A program made the position numbers and the translations under genes. From Neostapfia colusana (lineage: Eukaryota > Streptophyta > Magnoliopsida > Poales > Poaceae), in the NCBI GenBank assembly GCA_030760725.1, contig JASWHV010000003.1:116778153-116842152 (forward strand): a stretch of 64,000 bases of DNA. Direction: 5' to 3'. Of this stretch, positions 10,542 to 21,141 are shown piece after piece (position 1 is the stretch's first letter; each line of letters starts with the position of its first letter). The notes under the pieces are model-generated. The model was not told the DNA's origin, made no database searches, and saw nothing but the letters and a program-made list of their open reading frames with translations.

Positions 10542-13500
10542 ATGAGGGAATTCTGCCTTGAGGTGTTCCTCATGCTCCCATGTAGTTTCGGTTTTGTGTG
10601 ATGGCTCCATTATACCTTGCACCAACGGATCACTTTGTTCCTCGTGACCCTTTCCTTCACGTCCAAAATTTTGACGGGTTTCTCCGCATAGGTCAGATCC
10701 TCTTGAAGCTCGAGCTCATCTATCGGTACTTGTTCTTCTGGTACTCTTAAGCACTTCTTTAGTTGGGACACGTGAAACACGTCGGGTACGTCGGAGAGGT
10801 GCGTTGGCAGCTCTAGTTGATAGGCTACTTCTCCTCGCTTGCCCAAAATCTTGAATTGCCCGATGTAGCGAGGTGCTAATTTGCCCTTGACGTTGAACCG
10901 TCGTTGGCCTCGGATAGGCGATACATAAAGATACACGAAGTCTCCCACTTCAAAGGTCAATTTTCTTCGTCTATTGTCCGCATAACCTTTTTGTCGTGAC
11001 TGAGAAGCCTTCAAATTTTCTTGTATCGTTTGGACTTGCTTCTCAGCGTCTTGCAGCACTTCGGGTCCAAACACTTGACTCTCTCCGGTCTCATTCCAGA
11101 ACAGCGGCGTTCTACACCGTCTACCATACAATGCTTCAAAAGTTGACATCTTCAAACTTGCTTGGTAGCTGTTGTTGTATGAGAATTCAGCATACTGCGA
11201 GCTCCTATCCCAACTACACCCATATTTCAAGGCGCAAGCTCTCAACATGTCTTCCAAAATTTGATTTGTCCTCTCAGTTTGCCCGTCGGTTTGCGGGTGA
11301 TAAGCGGAGCTGAAATTAAGTTGTGTACCCATGGCTTCATGCAGCTTCTTCCAGAACCTAGAGGTAAATTGAGAACCCCGATCTGAAACTATCCTCTTCG
11401 GAACTCCATGGCGACACACGATTTGCTCCATATACAGCTCGGCTGGTTGTGCAACGTTGTACTTGGTTTTAACAGGAAGGAAATGGGCTGTTTTTGTCAA
11501 TCAGTCCACGATAACCCAAATAGAGTCGTAACCCGATTGAGTACGTGGCAATCCGACGATGAAATCCATGCTGATGTCCTCCCACTTCCACTCGGGTACT
11601 TTCAATGGCTGCAACAGTACAGCGGGTCTTTGATGTTCGGCATTCACCCGTTGGCACGTATCGCATAGGGCAACATAATCGGCTATGTCCCTTTTCATAC
11701 CATCCCACCAATAGCAAGTTTTTAGGTCCTTGTACATCTTTGTACAGTCGGGGTGTATGGAATAAGGTGAGTCATGTGCCTCCTTTAATATCGTGTCGCG
11801 GATGTGATTCACGTTAGGCACACAAATCCTTTTCCCTAACCAAAGGGTGCCTTTCTCGTCTTCCTTGAAATCCTTTTCTGTGCCTTGTCGGATTCTTTCC
11901 TTGATTTCCTCATCTGTTGCTTGGCCATCTCGTATCCCTTGTTCCAGCGAAGAGTTGAGTTCTATCACTTCCATCTCGTTCATGAACCCGAGACGTAACC
12001 GTTTGAACTCCTTGCGCAGCTCGGTCGGCAGCTCCCGAACCGTGAGTTGGTGACATGCTCCCTTCTGCTCAACGCATTGGCTACTACATTGGCCTTTCCA
12101 GGGTGATAATTGATTACAACATCATAATCCTTGATGAGTTTCAACCATCGATGTTGCCTCAAATTCAGATCCATTTGTGTGAATATATACTTGAGGCTTT
12201 TGTGATCCGTATAGATCTCACATCGGTGGCCAAGGATATAATGCCTCCAAATCTTCAAGGCATGTACCACGGCTGCAAATTCCAAGTCATGTGAGGGGTA
12301 ATTCAGCTCATGTTTCTTTAGTTGCCTCGACGCATAGGCTACCACTTGTCCTTCTTGCATGAGCACACATCCAAGCCCTTGTCTTGATGTGTCGCAATAT
12401 ATGTCGAAACTTTCGCTTACGTCCGGCAATACCAAAACCGGCGCTGTGGTCAGTCTCTTCTTGAGCTCCTCAAAGCTTTCTTGGCACACTGGTGTCCACA
12501 GAAATTCTTTTCCCTTCATTAGCAATTCAGTCATAGGCTTCGCTATTTTGGAGAACTCATTGATGAACCGGCGGTAGTATCCAGCCATCCCAAGAAAACT
12601 CTGAATATCTCTCACATTCTGCGGTTGGTTCCACTTCATAACATCTCCCACTTTTCTAGGATCAACGTATACTCCTCCCTCGGAGATGATGTGGCCTAGG
12701 AATGATATCTCCTTTAGCCAAAATTGACACTTGCTGAACTTAGCATACAATTTATGCTTTCGCAGTTTCTGCAATGTTAACCTCAAGTGTTCTTTGTGTT
12801 CTTCCTCGCTTTTGGAATACACCATGATATCATCGATAAAACCACGACGAACTTGTTCAAGTACTCCATGAAGACCTTATTCATGAGGTACACAAAGTAT
12901 GCGGGTGCATTCGTTAACCCAAAAGACATAACGGTATATTCATACGAACCATACCGTGTTCGAAATGCAGTCTTGGGTATGTCGGAGGGCTTAATCTTCA
13001 ATCTTGTAGAAAATTCGGGCACCTTTCGTTTGGTCGAACAGGTCCTCTATACGGGGCAGAGGGTATTTATTTTTGATCGTTACCTCATTGAGAGACCTAT
13101 AATCCACACACATCGTTTGGGTCCCATTGTTCTTGTCTACGAAGAGCACAGGGGCTCCCCATGGTGACGTGCTTGGGCGTATAAAACCCTTTTCTAACTG
13201 CTCCTAAATTTGCTTCTTGAGCTCCACTAGTTCATTAGCGGGCATCCTATACGGCGTCTTCGCTATAGGTGCAGTTCCGGGTACTAAATCAATGACAAAT
13301 TCAATGTCCCGGTCAGGTGGCATACCTGGAAGTTCTTCCGGGAACACATCTGAATATTCTTGAACCACCCGAATGCTTTCCAATGTTGCTTCTTCAACGT
13401 GGTTCAATGCTACCTTCTTGGTTTCCGGTTGGGCTGACTCGAACTCAATATGAGTACCATGCTCATTTGTCAACTGCACGCTCCTGTCAGCACATTGAAT

Positions 13501-13640
13501 CACTCAGTTGTGCTTGCTTAACCAATCCATTCCAAGTATTATATCAATCCCTCGTGAATCCAAGACAATAAGGATGGCAAGAAAGTCTACCCCCCTTATT
13601 TTAAGGTTTACTTTCGGACATTATATGAGATAGAATTCAG
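10542..13640 (-). pseudogene. F pol remnant: PR C-terminus, RT, RNase H, integrase, chromodomain
   Basis: Ty3/gypsy polyprotein remnant. In sense order it holds the protease C-terminal GIDIILGMDWL region (about 13560), RT, RNase H (YCDTSRQGLG, TDHKSLKYIF), the integrase zinc finger (H..H, CDTCQ) and the DDE core (MDFIVGLP, SDRGSQF, TDGQTERTNQILEDMLRA). A chromodomain follows. Lesions seen: stops near 13504 and 13204, a deletion of about 8 residues in RT (the LRSGYHQ region near 13000), a frameshift just before the catalytic DD near 12830, a frameshift near 11985, an in-frame TGA at 11501-11503, and a CAA-to-TAA-type stop at 10610-10612 plus a frameshift in the chromodomain. It cannot encode active enzyme. 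Confidence 0.9.
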
Positions 13641-13905
13641 ATTTGACTTCCCAACTATATGCATCAAGGTGTATGAACTAAGCAACTTCTTTTATTAATT
13701 TCAGCCTATATGAGGATGTGAACATGTAGCGAAGCATCTCACATCTCTCCACTATGTGTGGATGTGGACATTTGCCGAAGCGTCCCACAACTCACATCAG
13801 CACACAAACACAAGCAATCATAAAAAAAATTCAGCACACCATTCTTATTCAAGCTACAACGATCTTAACGTTCCTATTACAGCTTTATTCAATGGAAACC
13901 TAAAC
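13641..13905. other. F deletion scar where gag should be
   Basis: About 265 bp between the decayed protease end and the extra ORF. In C and I, gag plus the protease N-terminus (well over 1 kb) lies here. No CCHC knuckle or gag domain can be read in any frame. The sequence includes a near repeat of ATGTGRACATNNNGCGAAGC, once near 13721 and once near 13765. Confidence 0.7.
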
Positions 13906-14880
13906 TTAATCATGAGAACCGATGCTGTTCTCGCCATGTGACGGGGGTGGTCCATACATGGGCGCACGCCATGGTGAGTCGGCAGTCCATGTATGGTTAG
14001 ATGACGCTGGTGCTCCATTTGCTCCCGCGTTGGCACGAGTCTCCTCCTGTTTTTCTAGCAAGTACAGCTTCTTGCGGAGGTAACGGATCTCTTCTTGTGC
14101 GCTTGCGTAGTGGTTTCCCAACTCCATGAGCAACCTCTGAGACTTGTCAGCAGCTTGTGGGTTGGAAAGAGCTGTTACATGGGGTTCAATGATCTCCCAT
14201 GTACCACTCTTCCGACACGGGTGCAGCTCAAAAGTGGTGCCCTCAAGCTGCTCATGGAAGGCGTAGCAGAGTCTGGTGAGTGCTTCCCATGCAGCATCAT
14301 CGATAGCTTCTGCCCTTGTAGCTCTCCATGTGGGTGTGAAGTGTCGAGTGACAACCCTACTGTTAGATAGGATGGTTACATCAGCCTTCTACTCTTCATG
14401 TCTGCGACAAGGGACTTTCTTGAGGAGATACTCCGGGTATAAGCTGCAGCAATCCAGAAATTCTTTCAGCTCCCTGGATGTGTGTCCTCCATCCATTCCA
14501 TCAGACTGAAATTCTTGAAGTGAATAGTTGGCCCATTCATCATCTTCATTATTGGTCTCAGCCAGGGGTGGCTCCTCCTTGGGTTCATCTTCTCCCATCA
14601 TAGTTTCATGACGATCCACGGGGTATAAGCCCGCGTGAAACTCCTCCTGAGGTGCGTACCAATGTTGTTCTTGTGGATCATCCTCTATATCATCTTCGAA
14701 TGGTTCCACCTCTTCCAGATTCTCTTCCTCATGCATATAGCTATTGACTTCATATTCATCATGAGGTTCCGTCTTCACTTCATCCCAATATGGTCCATCG
14801 GACACCTCGATGGGGTTAAGAGCACTCCCACATGGTGGTGGACGAGTCCTTATGCGTGCTGTGCTCCTGGTCACCGGCAT
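13906..14880 (-). pseudogene. F extra ORF upstream of the gag position, one in-frame stop
   Basis: Open from ATG at 14880 to a stop at 13906-13908 apart from a single TAG at 14389-14391, about 323 codons in all. The N-terminal half (14880-14392) is strongly acidic (Glu/Asp-rich from about residue 35). The second half contains WRATRAEA, AAWEALTRLC and LEGTTFELHPC, then NHTWTADSPWRA near the end. These match segments of the extra ORFs of I (51225-52169) and C (61205-61984) in the same order. The ATG directly follows TTTTATTTATAG, a splice-acceptor-like sequence. Function is unknown to me. It resembles neither gag nor env. Confidence 0.75.
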
Positions 14881-15133
14881 CTATAAATAAAACATGAGAA
14901 ACTTTAGAGAAGGAAGAAATAACTCCAAAGCTTCAGAAACTATGGAGCAAGGAAGCAAAAGTGTTGCTGTCCAAAATAAGAGAAAAGGAGGGGCTGAAAA
15001 TAGCACTTTGCGGTGGCTGAGTTGACAAGTAAGGTGCAGCAGCAAGAAATTTTCGAAAATAACAGTTTAGAGGGGTGTGCCTATGTGTTTTAGAGTGTCC
15101 ATTCTACATAGGCTTGCATCCTACGGTCAACGT
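14881..15133 (-). other. F leader between PBS and extra ORF
   Basis: Noncoding leader of about 250 nt. Sense-strand CCTATGTAGAATGGAC (GT at 15106-15107) aligns with CCTAGGTAGAAATGGAC in the C leader and is a candidate splice donor. The pyrimidine-rich end TTTTATTTATAG abuts the extra-ORF ATG. Confidence 0.5.
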
Positions 15134-15147
15134 GGCTCTGATGCAAA
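15134..15147 (-). promoter_or_regulatory. F primer binding site, degenerate
   Basis: Sense TTTGCATCAGAGCC, two to three bases inside the 5' LTR, is a mutated form of TGGTATCAGAGCC, the complement of the initiator tRNA-Met 3' end. That consensus is intact in C and I. Confidence 0.7.
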
Positions 15148-17192
15148 TCTGTGACACCCGGTTCCGAAAACAGAACCAAGTGAATGCATATGTGTGCCCA
15201 GTATGTTCATCACACATACACATGTAATCCACAAACTGAATTCAGAATATAACCACGAATAAATAAGGCTTAAGTACTTTATTACAATGACTCAATATCT
15301 CACTCATAAATGTCTATCTTATTCTTGCAGCGGTAAACGACAGCGGAATATCAATAAAGGCAGCAGGCTCCATCTTCGACTCCACAGGCATGTTGACGGT
15401 AGTTTCCACGCCTAGTACTCCACATGGTCCTCGAAGTACTCATCTCCTGTAGCTGATGTTTATGTGATAAGGCAAGGGTGAGTACATGTCGTACTCAGCA
15501 AGTGCGGGAAAAGTATGACATGTAGCTTACAACAAGGTAGGGAACAAAAAGGCTCATTGCAGCAAGCAAATTTTATTTCACAAACATGGTAAAAAAGAAA
15601 CTATTTCTAAGTGAGTTAAATTCAAATATAACCAAGTAAAACAGCAATATTCCTTCACCATAATTCACCATTTATCATGTCTCAACCAGCCATTAATCTT
15701 TCTCAAGTTCATCTCATACTCATCGACATTCATAACCATCTCATATTCGTATAACCGAAGCCAAACTCATTTTCATGACTCAAAACAGTCCCAAAACCAA
15801 TCCCAATGACCATACCATAACCATACCGAATAATCATCCCAAGTTTTTCCTCTAATCATGGAAGTTGGCCAGGTGCTTGTGACCGGAAGCACGGCTATCA
15901 TGATAGTTTTACACTCTGCAGAGGTGGCACCACTTTACCCACAAGTTCGTGATTTCGTCACCCGTCGGCGACTGCAGAACCTCCATTATAGCAGTACACA
16001 ACCGTTGGTGTATGGCCAAGAGATCATAAAATAGCCTTTACAAAGGGGCTACTAGATGTATGGACTCACTGAGGTTTCACCGGCAGGCTCGAATTACCAT
16101 TCTCCCACCCACGGGCCCCCTCTTGTGCCATGCAGTTCCCAGGGCAGTCCTCCTCAACTCGCATTCCCCGCGCCATCCACAGTCCATAACAAGCTAGCAA
16201 CACACCTAACTAATCAGCTAAGCCGCACCCATACTTGTCCTTGTGGTGGCACTGTTTTCCTGGCATGTTCTCGCATGAACCGGTCCTTAGATCTATGGCA
16301 AGTTCCACCATCTCATCCAGCAACATTCACAAACCTAGCTTGCCTAGATCTCCCTGATTCATGCCAATTAACATCATTAAGATCTCATCATCATTATTCA
16401 TATGAGTGCAGTAGCTAGACATGTTTTATTTCAGCTTCCAGTATCCCGTGAATTAAGCGAAGCAAAAAGGAAAAACGACCATACCCGACTCATCAACTTT
16501 CCCGGCGATAAGGACGGTTAACAAAACTAGTAAACTCCTATAAAAGGGTGTCCCATCAAGTTGACTCAATCGTACAAGTTTTCGCAAACAAAACAGTTTC
16601 AAAACATCGGATCAATATGGTCAAGAGGCACTTGCCTTGCTACCGTGGTTCTTGCTGTTCGAGCGTCTCGAAGTCTTGGTGCTGTAGATCCTCGTAGATG
16701 GCCTCTTGAGCTTGTCCTTCTACTCACGACCACGCACATACAAAATTTACAGCAATCAAACATCATGCACAAACTTTACTCAAGATGCAATAAGGTAGAT
16801 GAATGCAAATCCTATGGTGCAGTTTTATTAAACCAGTTTGTATTTGTTCTTGCATGTTTAATGGGTTTTCATGGGGTTTTATGATGAACAAGGGTGCTGG
16901 GATGAAGTGTGGACGTGGTGATGATCTTGATTCAAGATCTAGATCAATTCCACCGTCAAAAACCGATCAAAACGTGATCTGTCCACACATAAAAGTTTCT
17001 GTTTGAAGGGGGCGAAGAAAACGGATGCGTAGAAACAGCGGCGACGTCGTAAGATGGGTAATGGAGACCTACCTCACTTCCTCCTTGGTGGCAGGGCCTT
17101 CCTTCTAGCAATGGCAGCAGCGGGGAATTTTTCTATGGATGATTAGGGCAGAACAGATCGTCGGTTCTTTTCCGGCGACGGCGAGGCGTAAT

Positions 17193-17283
17193 GGGGTTCG
17201 TCAGCGGGTCTCGACGACGGGGCTCGACGGCGGGGCTAGATGGCGGGGCTCGACAGCGGGGCTCGCCGGCGGGGCTCACCGGC
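17193..17283. repeat. 13-bp tandem repeat, 7 copies (F 5' LTR)
   Basis: Seven 13-bp units of consensus GGGGCTCGACGGC, one fewer than in the partner LTR. Confidence 0.9.
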
Positions 17284-17384
17284 GACTGAACTCCGGTGAG
17301 GGGGGGTGCCAACTCGGCGTGTTGGGGGCTAGGACCTCCAAGTCGGCGACATGGGAGGGGGAAGATAGGAGGGGGGGCTGCGGC

Positions 17385-17433
17385 CAAGGGGGGGGGGGGG
17401 TTGGGTTCTATTTATAAGGGGGGGAGGGGGGAG
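17385..17433 (-). promoter_or_regulatory. F 5' LTR TATA box flanked by G-runs
   Basis: Sense CTTATAAATAGAACC near 17405-17419 is TATA-like. On the plus strand it is flanked by runs of up to about 12 G. This copy is the one that would drive the F genomic transcript. Confidence 0.6.
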
Positions 17434-17642
17434 AATCCTACTCTAATTGGAGCTAAATCCTAACAAACTTTTCCCCAATTGATTTAGTGCGGCAGCAATG
17501 GGGGAGAAATTCCCCAAATATGGGGAAAATTCCCTTTTTTGGGGGAATTGGGGAATTTGGAGATTTGGGGAAAAATTTGGGGAAATTGGAATTGGCTCAT
17601 TTCAGCTATCTATTTCCCATTCCCCACCATTTCTATGTCACT

Positions 17643-17922
17643 CACTCCATTTCTACATTCCCCTCTCCATTTCTATGTCCCACTCTCCTTATCTACATTG
17701 CCTTTCTCCATTTCTATGCCCCATTCTCCATTTCTATATGCCCTTCTCTATTTCTATGGTTCCTTCCTCCATTTCTATGGTTCTTTCTCAATTTCTATGG
17801 TTCTTTCTACATTTCTATAGTTCTTTCTCCATTTCTATGGTTGCTTTCCCCATTTCTATGGTTCTTTCTCCATTTCTATAGTTCTTTCTCCATTTTTATA
17901 GTTATTTCTCCATTTCTACTTC
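17643..17922. repeat. 20-bp minisatellite, about 14 copies (F 5' LTR)
   Basis: Same 20-bp array as 10141-10420, with scattered substitutions. Confidence 0.9.
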
Positions 17923-17992
17923 TTTTATAATGTCTCTCTACATGAAAAATGTATGCAATGCATGGAAATGAATTTGAGGGTGTTACAAATGT

Positions 17993-20900
17993 TGAGTAGC
18001 TGGGATATTTGCAGCACAAACAAAAGAAAAGAATTAGAAGGGAGGGGACCCACATGGCAGAGACTCCAGCTCACTGAGCCGACTCCAAACCAGCTCGGTG
18101 CTGCGCGGGGGAGTGCGGCTGCGCCACGAAGAAAATCCACCGCATCGGTGAAGTCCACCTCACGGTGAAAATTCTGATGAGCTGCTCAGCCCATTCCTTT
18201 CGTTCCCAAGTAGAAAACAGCTAGCACCCAAGTCGTTACTTGCTTCCTCTCGCGAGCTTCTCGCTGCCGCTCTCTGATTACCGGCGACCGGCCGATCCCG
18301 TCTGCTTCAAGCACCGCCACCAGAGAAGAAAAGGTGTGCCTTCTTGTGAGGAAGCTGTAGGAGGAAACCGTTTGCCGTTTCATGCAGTGTAGAGCAAGAA
18401 TTCCTAGTCTCCCTCCATGGTGGGCATTAGGGTTAGCAATCGGTCGACGACGAAATTCGTTGCACAGAGGCAACCACCGGTGGAGCTGCAGCTCACACCC
18501 TCTCTAGACATCCTTGCGCTTCTCCTCGAGCAAGAACCAGCAAGAAAGACCCACCAGAACCCTGGTTTTACTGAGAAACAGCTCGGTGGAAGCGGGGGTC
18601 GCCGATGAGGTCCGGTTTGCCGGCTGTTTTGGTCCCAACCGACGTCACGCCGAGCTTTCTGAGGCCTCCCTGGACGTGGTGACACGATTAGCGCGCGAAG
18701 GGGGTGGTCGGAAGGACGGGAACACGTTGCCGAAGGGGTACAGTGGCATAGCGCTCGTCACCGGCGAGCTACGGTGATTAGCCGGTGTTAGCAAGGTGTC
18801 TAGCGTGCTCAGCGTCCAAAGTTAGGTGGGGGCGGCGAGTTTCATCGACGACGGCGAGCTAGGTCGCCGGGAACGCCAACCTCGTCGGAGCTCCGGCGGC
18901 TCGGGGCGGCGGCGTCGCGAGGTAGACGAAGGTCACAGGTCCCACGTGTCATCCACCGGTCTAAGCGCGCGCAGTTAGTTTAAATTAAACATGCGGGCCC
19001 CGCTGTCAGTCACTGTTAAGGCGCGGGAAGATATTTCCTTTAGGAAGATAATTCAGGAATCTGCCCAAACTTTAAAAATTCATAACTTTGTGTAGCATTG
19101 TCCAAATTTAGTGAACCAAATTTTGTTGGATTCAGCTCTTTGAGTACTATCCAGCGAAACCAGTTTCAGCTCATGAAACTTATTCTTTTTACAGAATTAA
19201 TTCCCTAAATTTAAACTGTTGGGAGTTTTATCTGGAGAATGCCTTTATGGAAAATTCTGAAATTTGGCTAGGATGTTCATTTGAAAATCCTTGAGTCACA
19301 GGAAAAATTTCAGGTCCATCCAAGTTCATTTAGTCCCCCTAATGGTGTGATTAAATGAACTGTCCTGAGAAAATAGAAAAATGTACAGAAAAATTTTTCA
19401 GGTTTTCTCAAATCTTGATTAGGGCATAACTTTCTCTAGGATGCTTCAAATTACATGAAACCAATTCCATTAGAACCATCTCAAATTCTAGTTTCCAGAA
19501 AGTAATAGTTTGATCCATGAAAATCCCTGGAAATCTTTAGAACATCTAGTAATGACCATTTAGACTTTTATTTGGGCAGAGCACAATTAGGCTTTGATTT
19601 AAATGAAAGTTGTTCATGTCTCTGTTTAGGTTGTTAACAAGCCACCATAAAAATTTCAGAGCCAAATGGGATGTCTAGCTAGAGTTATGGTCTTTATATA
19701 CTAAATTCAACACATTGCATTTAAATTGACATGTCGTTAAATTGCTTACGTGTAGTCGCTGAACGCGAGGAGACCCCCGGAGATCCTTGACTTCATACCT
19801 CCGGAAGAGACCTTAACACCTGACCAGCAGCAACAAGGCAAGCCCCGGTTTGCATTTAACAAGTTTTATAAAGTTTTGCTTTATATACATTTAGCTTGAG
19901 GTATGTATGTGCATTAGGTGTAGGATGGATGATATCCCAAATGCATAACCAGATTATTCCAACAAGAGTGAGGGTAGTGTCTAACTCCTCGAGTAGTTCA
20001 TGCTGTGCTTAATGTTTATAGACTTCGGTACAAGTCGAGTAGTTGGAATCTACTCGCGAGTATAGGATTCGGGACACACGGGATTGGTTCGAGTTGTGAG
20101 AAAATTTTAGTAAGAATAAATTGAGACTAGGCAAGGGCTAGGATGTAGCAAGAGGAAGTCTTGTGGGCGTAGCCCTGTCCGCATCGATTGAGGACCGATC
20201 CGTGTGCGGCCCCGCTGAACAAGTTTGAATGTACAGAAGGCATATCGGATATATGGTCTCCGATAAACTGATGTAATCTAAACCTCCGGGTGTCGAGGCA
20301 TAGCACACCAATTTATAGGTGCAGGTTGAGGGCAGCCAGGTGGAAATCTGCTAATGGGCATAGAGAGATGCTCCATGTAGGGAACCTCCTGCTCGTTTCG
20401 GTGCGACCGGTTCAACGTTTGGGCTGTTGGGTGAAAGGTTGTCCTGTAAGACATCAAGTGAGTGTGCTGTGTAGCTCCACAGGTGGGCATACGTGGCGTG
20501 CTATTTGGGTATCCCTACAAGTGTATATCGAGCCGATTCTCTGTCCCTCGCGGTTATGAGTACCGCTTGTTCACTGTGTCATGATGTAGGTAAAATATGG
20601 AATGATGGGATTTAATATTGCTGTTATGAATAACTTGTATTGCTACATGTGTGCCACCAAATATTGCTCACTAAATTTCAGATTCATGAACCGTTAACTT
20701 GTGGCTAAAAGATGAGTTAAGGATGAACTTGTAGGCGTGTCCTTTGCTGCAAATTGCCATCCTATATTTGTTATGACCTGCATGTAGAATTTCCTGTGTA
20801 GGTGAGTCGGTTATGACTTGCTGAGCCATCGTGCTCATGGTTGCTGCTATAAGTGTTTGCAGGTGAGGAGTACCCCACGGACTCGGAGTACGAGTCCACC

Positions 20901-21141
20901 GGCGAGGGCTACCCTCCGTTGGGGACTACGGCTGAGTGGGAGCCGTACACGCCGCGCTGAGGATGAGTGCAGCTAGTGTGGGTTGTCCGTAGGGCCGGAC
21001 AACCAACTTTTGCTAGTTAGGTGTTGGCGTGAGTTGTATAAAAACCTTCCGCTGTAGTAAACTCTGTACAGGAGTTGTAACTGAAGAGTGTACTACTTTT
21101 GTCCATGTTCAGCTTGTTTTCAATGTCATACTATACTATGG
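17993..21141 (+). mobile_element. Solo LTR E, segment 2 of 3
   Basis: Continuation of E after F. Landmarks: GGTCCCACGTGTCA near 18940, AGGCAAGCCCCGGTTTGCAT at 19836-19855, the CGAGTAG/CTACTCG hairpin at 20036-20056, and ACTTGCTGAGCC at about 20816. It is interrupted at 21141 by solo LTR D (TSD TATGG at 21137-21141). Short GC-rich ORFs near 18200-18780 are not supported as genes. Confidence 0.85.

Larger units (their letters stand above)
7630..17987 (-). mobile_element. Element F: decayed Ty3/gypsy chromovirus lacking gag
   Basis: Complete element boundaries with decayed contents. The LTRs at 7630-10485 and 15150-17987 both start TGTGACACCCGG and end GTGTTACA on the plus strand. They are flanked by the 5-bp duplicate AATGT at 7625-7629 and 17988-17992. 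Sense is minus: 5' LTR, PBS, extra ORF, PR/RT/RH/IN/chromodomain, PPT, 3' LTR. Gag and the protease N-terminus are deleted, and pol has stops and frameshifts, so F is non-autonomous. The LTRs differ by many substitutions and small indels (several percent by eye, not counted), so F is older than C and I. It sits inside solo LTR E. Confidence 0.95.
15150..17987 (-). mobile_element. F 5' LTR, 2838 bp
   Basis: Partner of 7630-10485 with the same internal order: hairpin at 15479-15503, 13-bp array at 17193-17283, TATA box near 17408-17416, and 20-bp array at 17643-17922. It ends GTGTTACA followed by the TSD AATGT (17988-17992). Confidence 0.95.
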
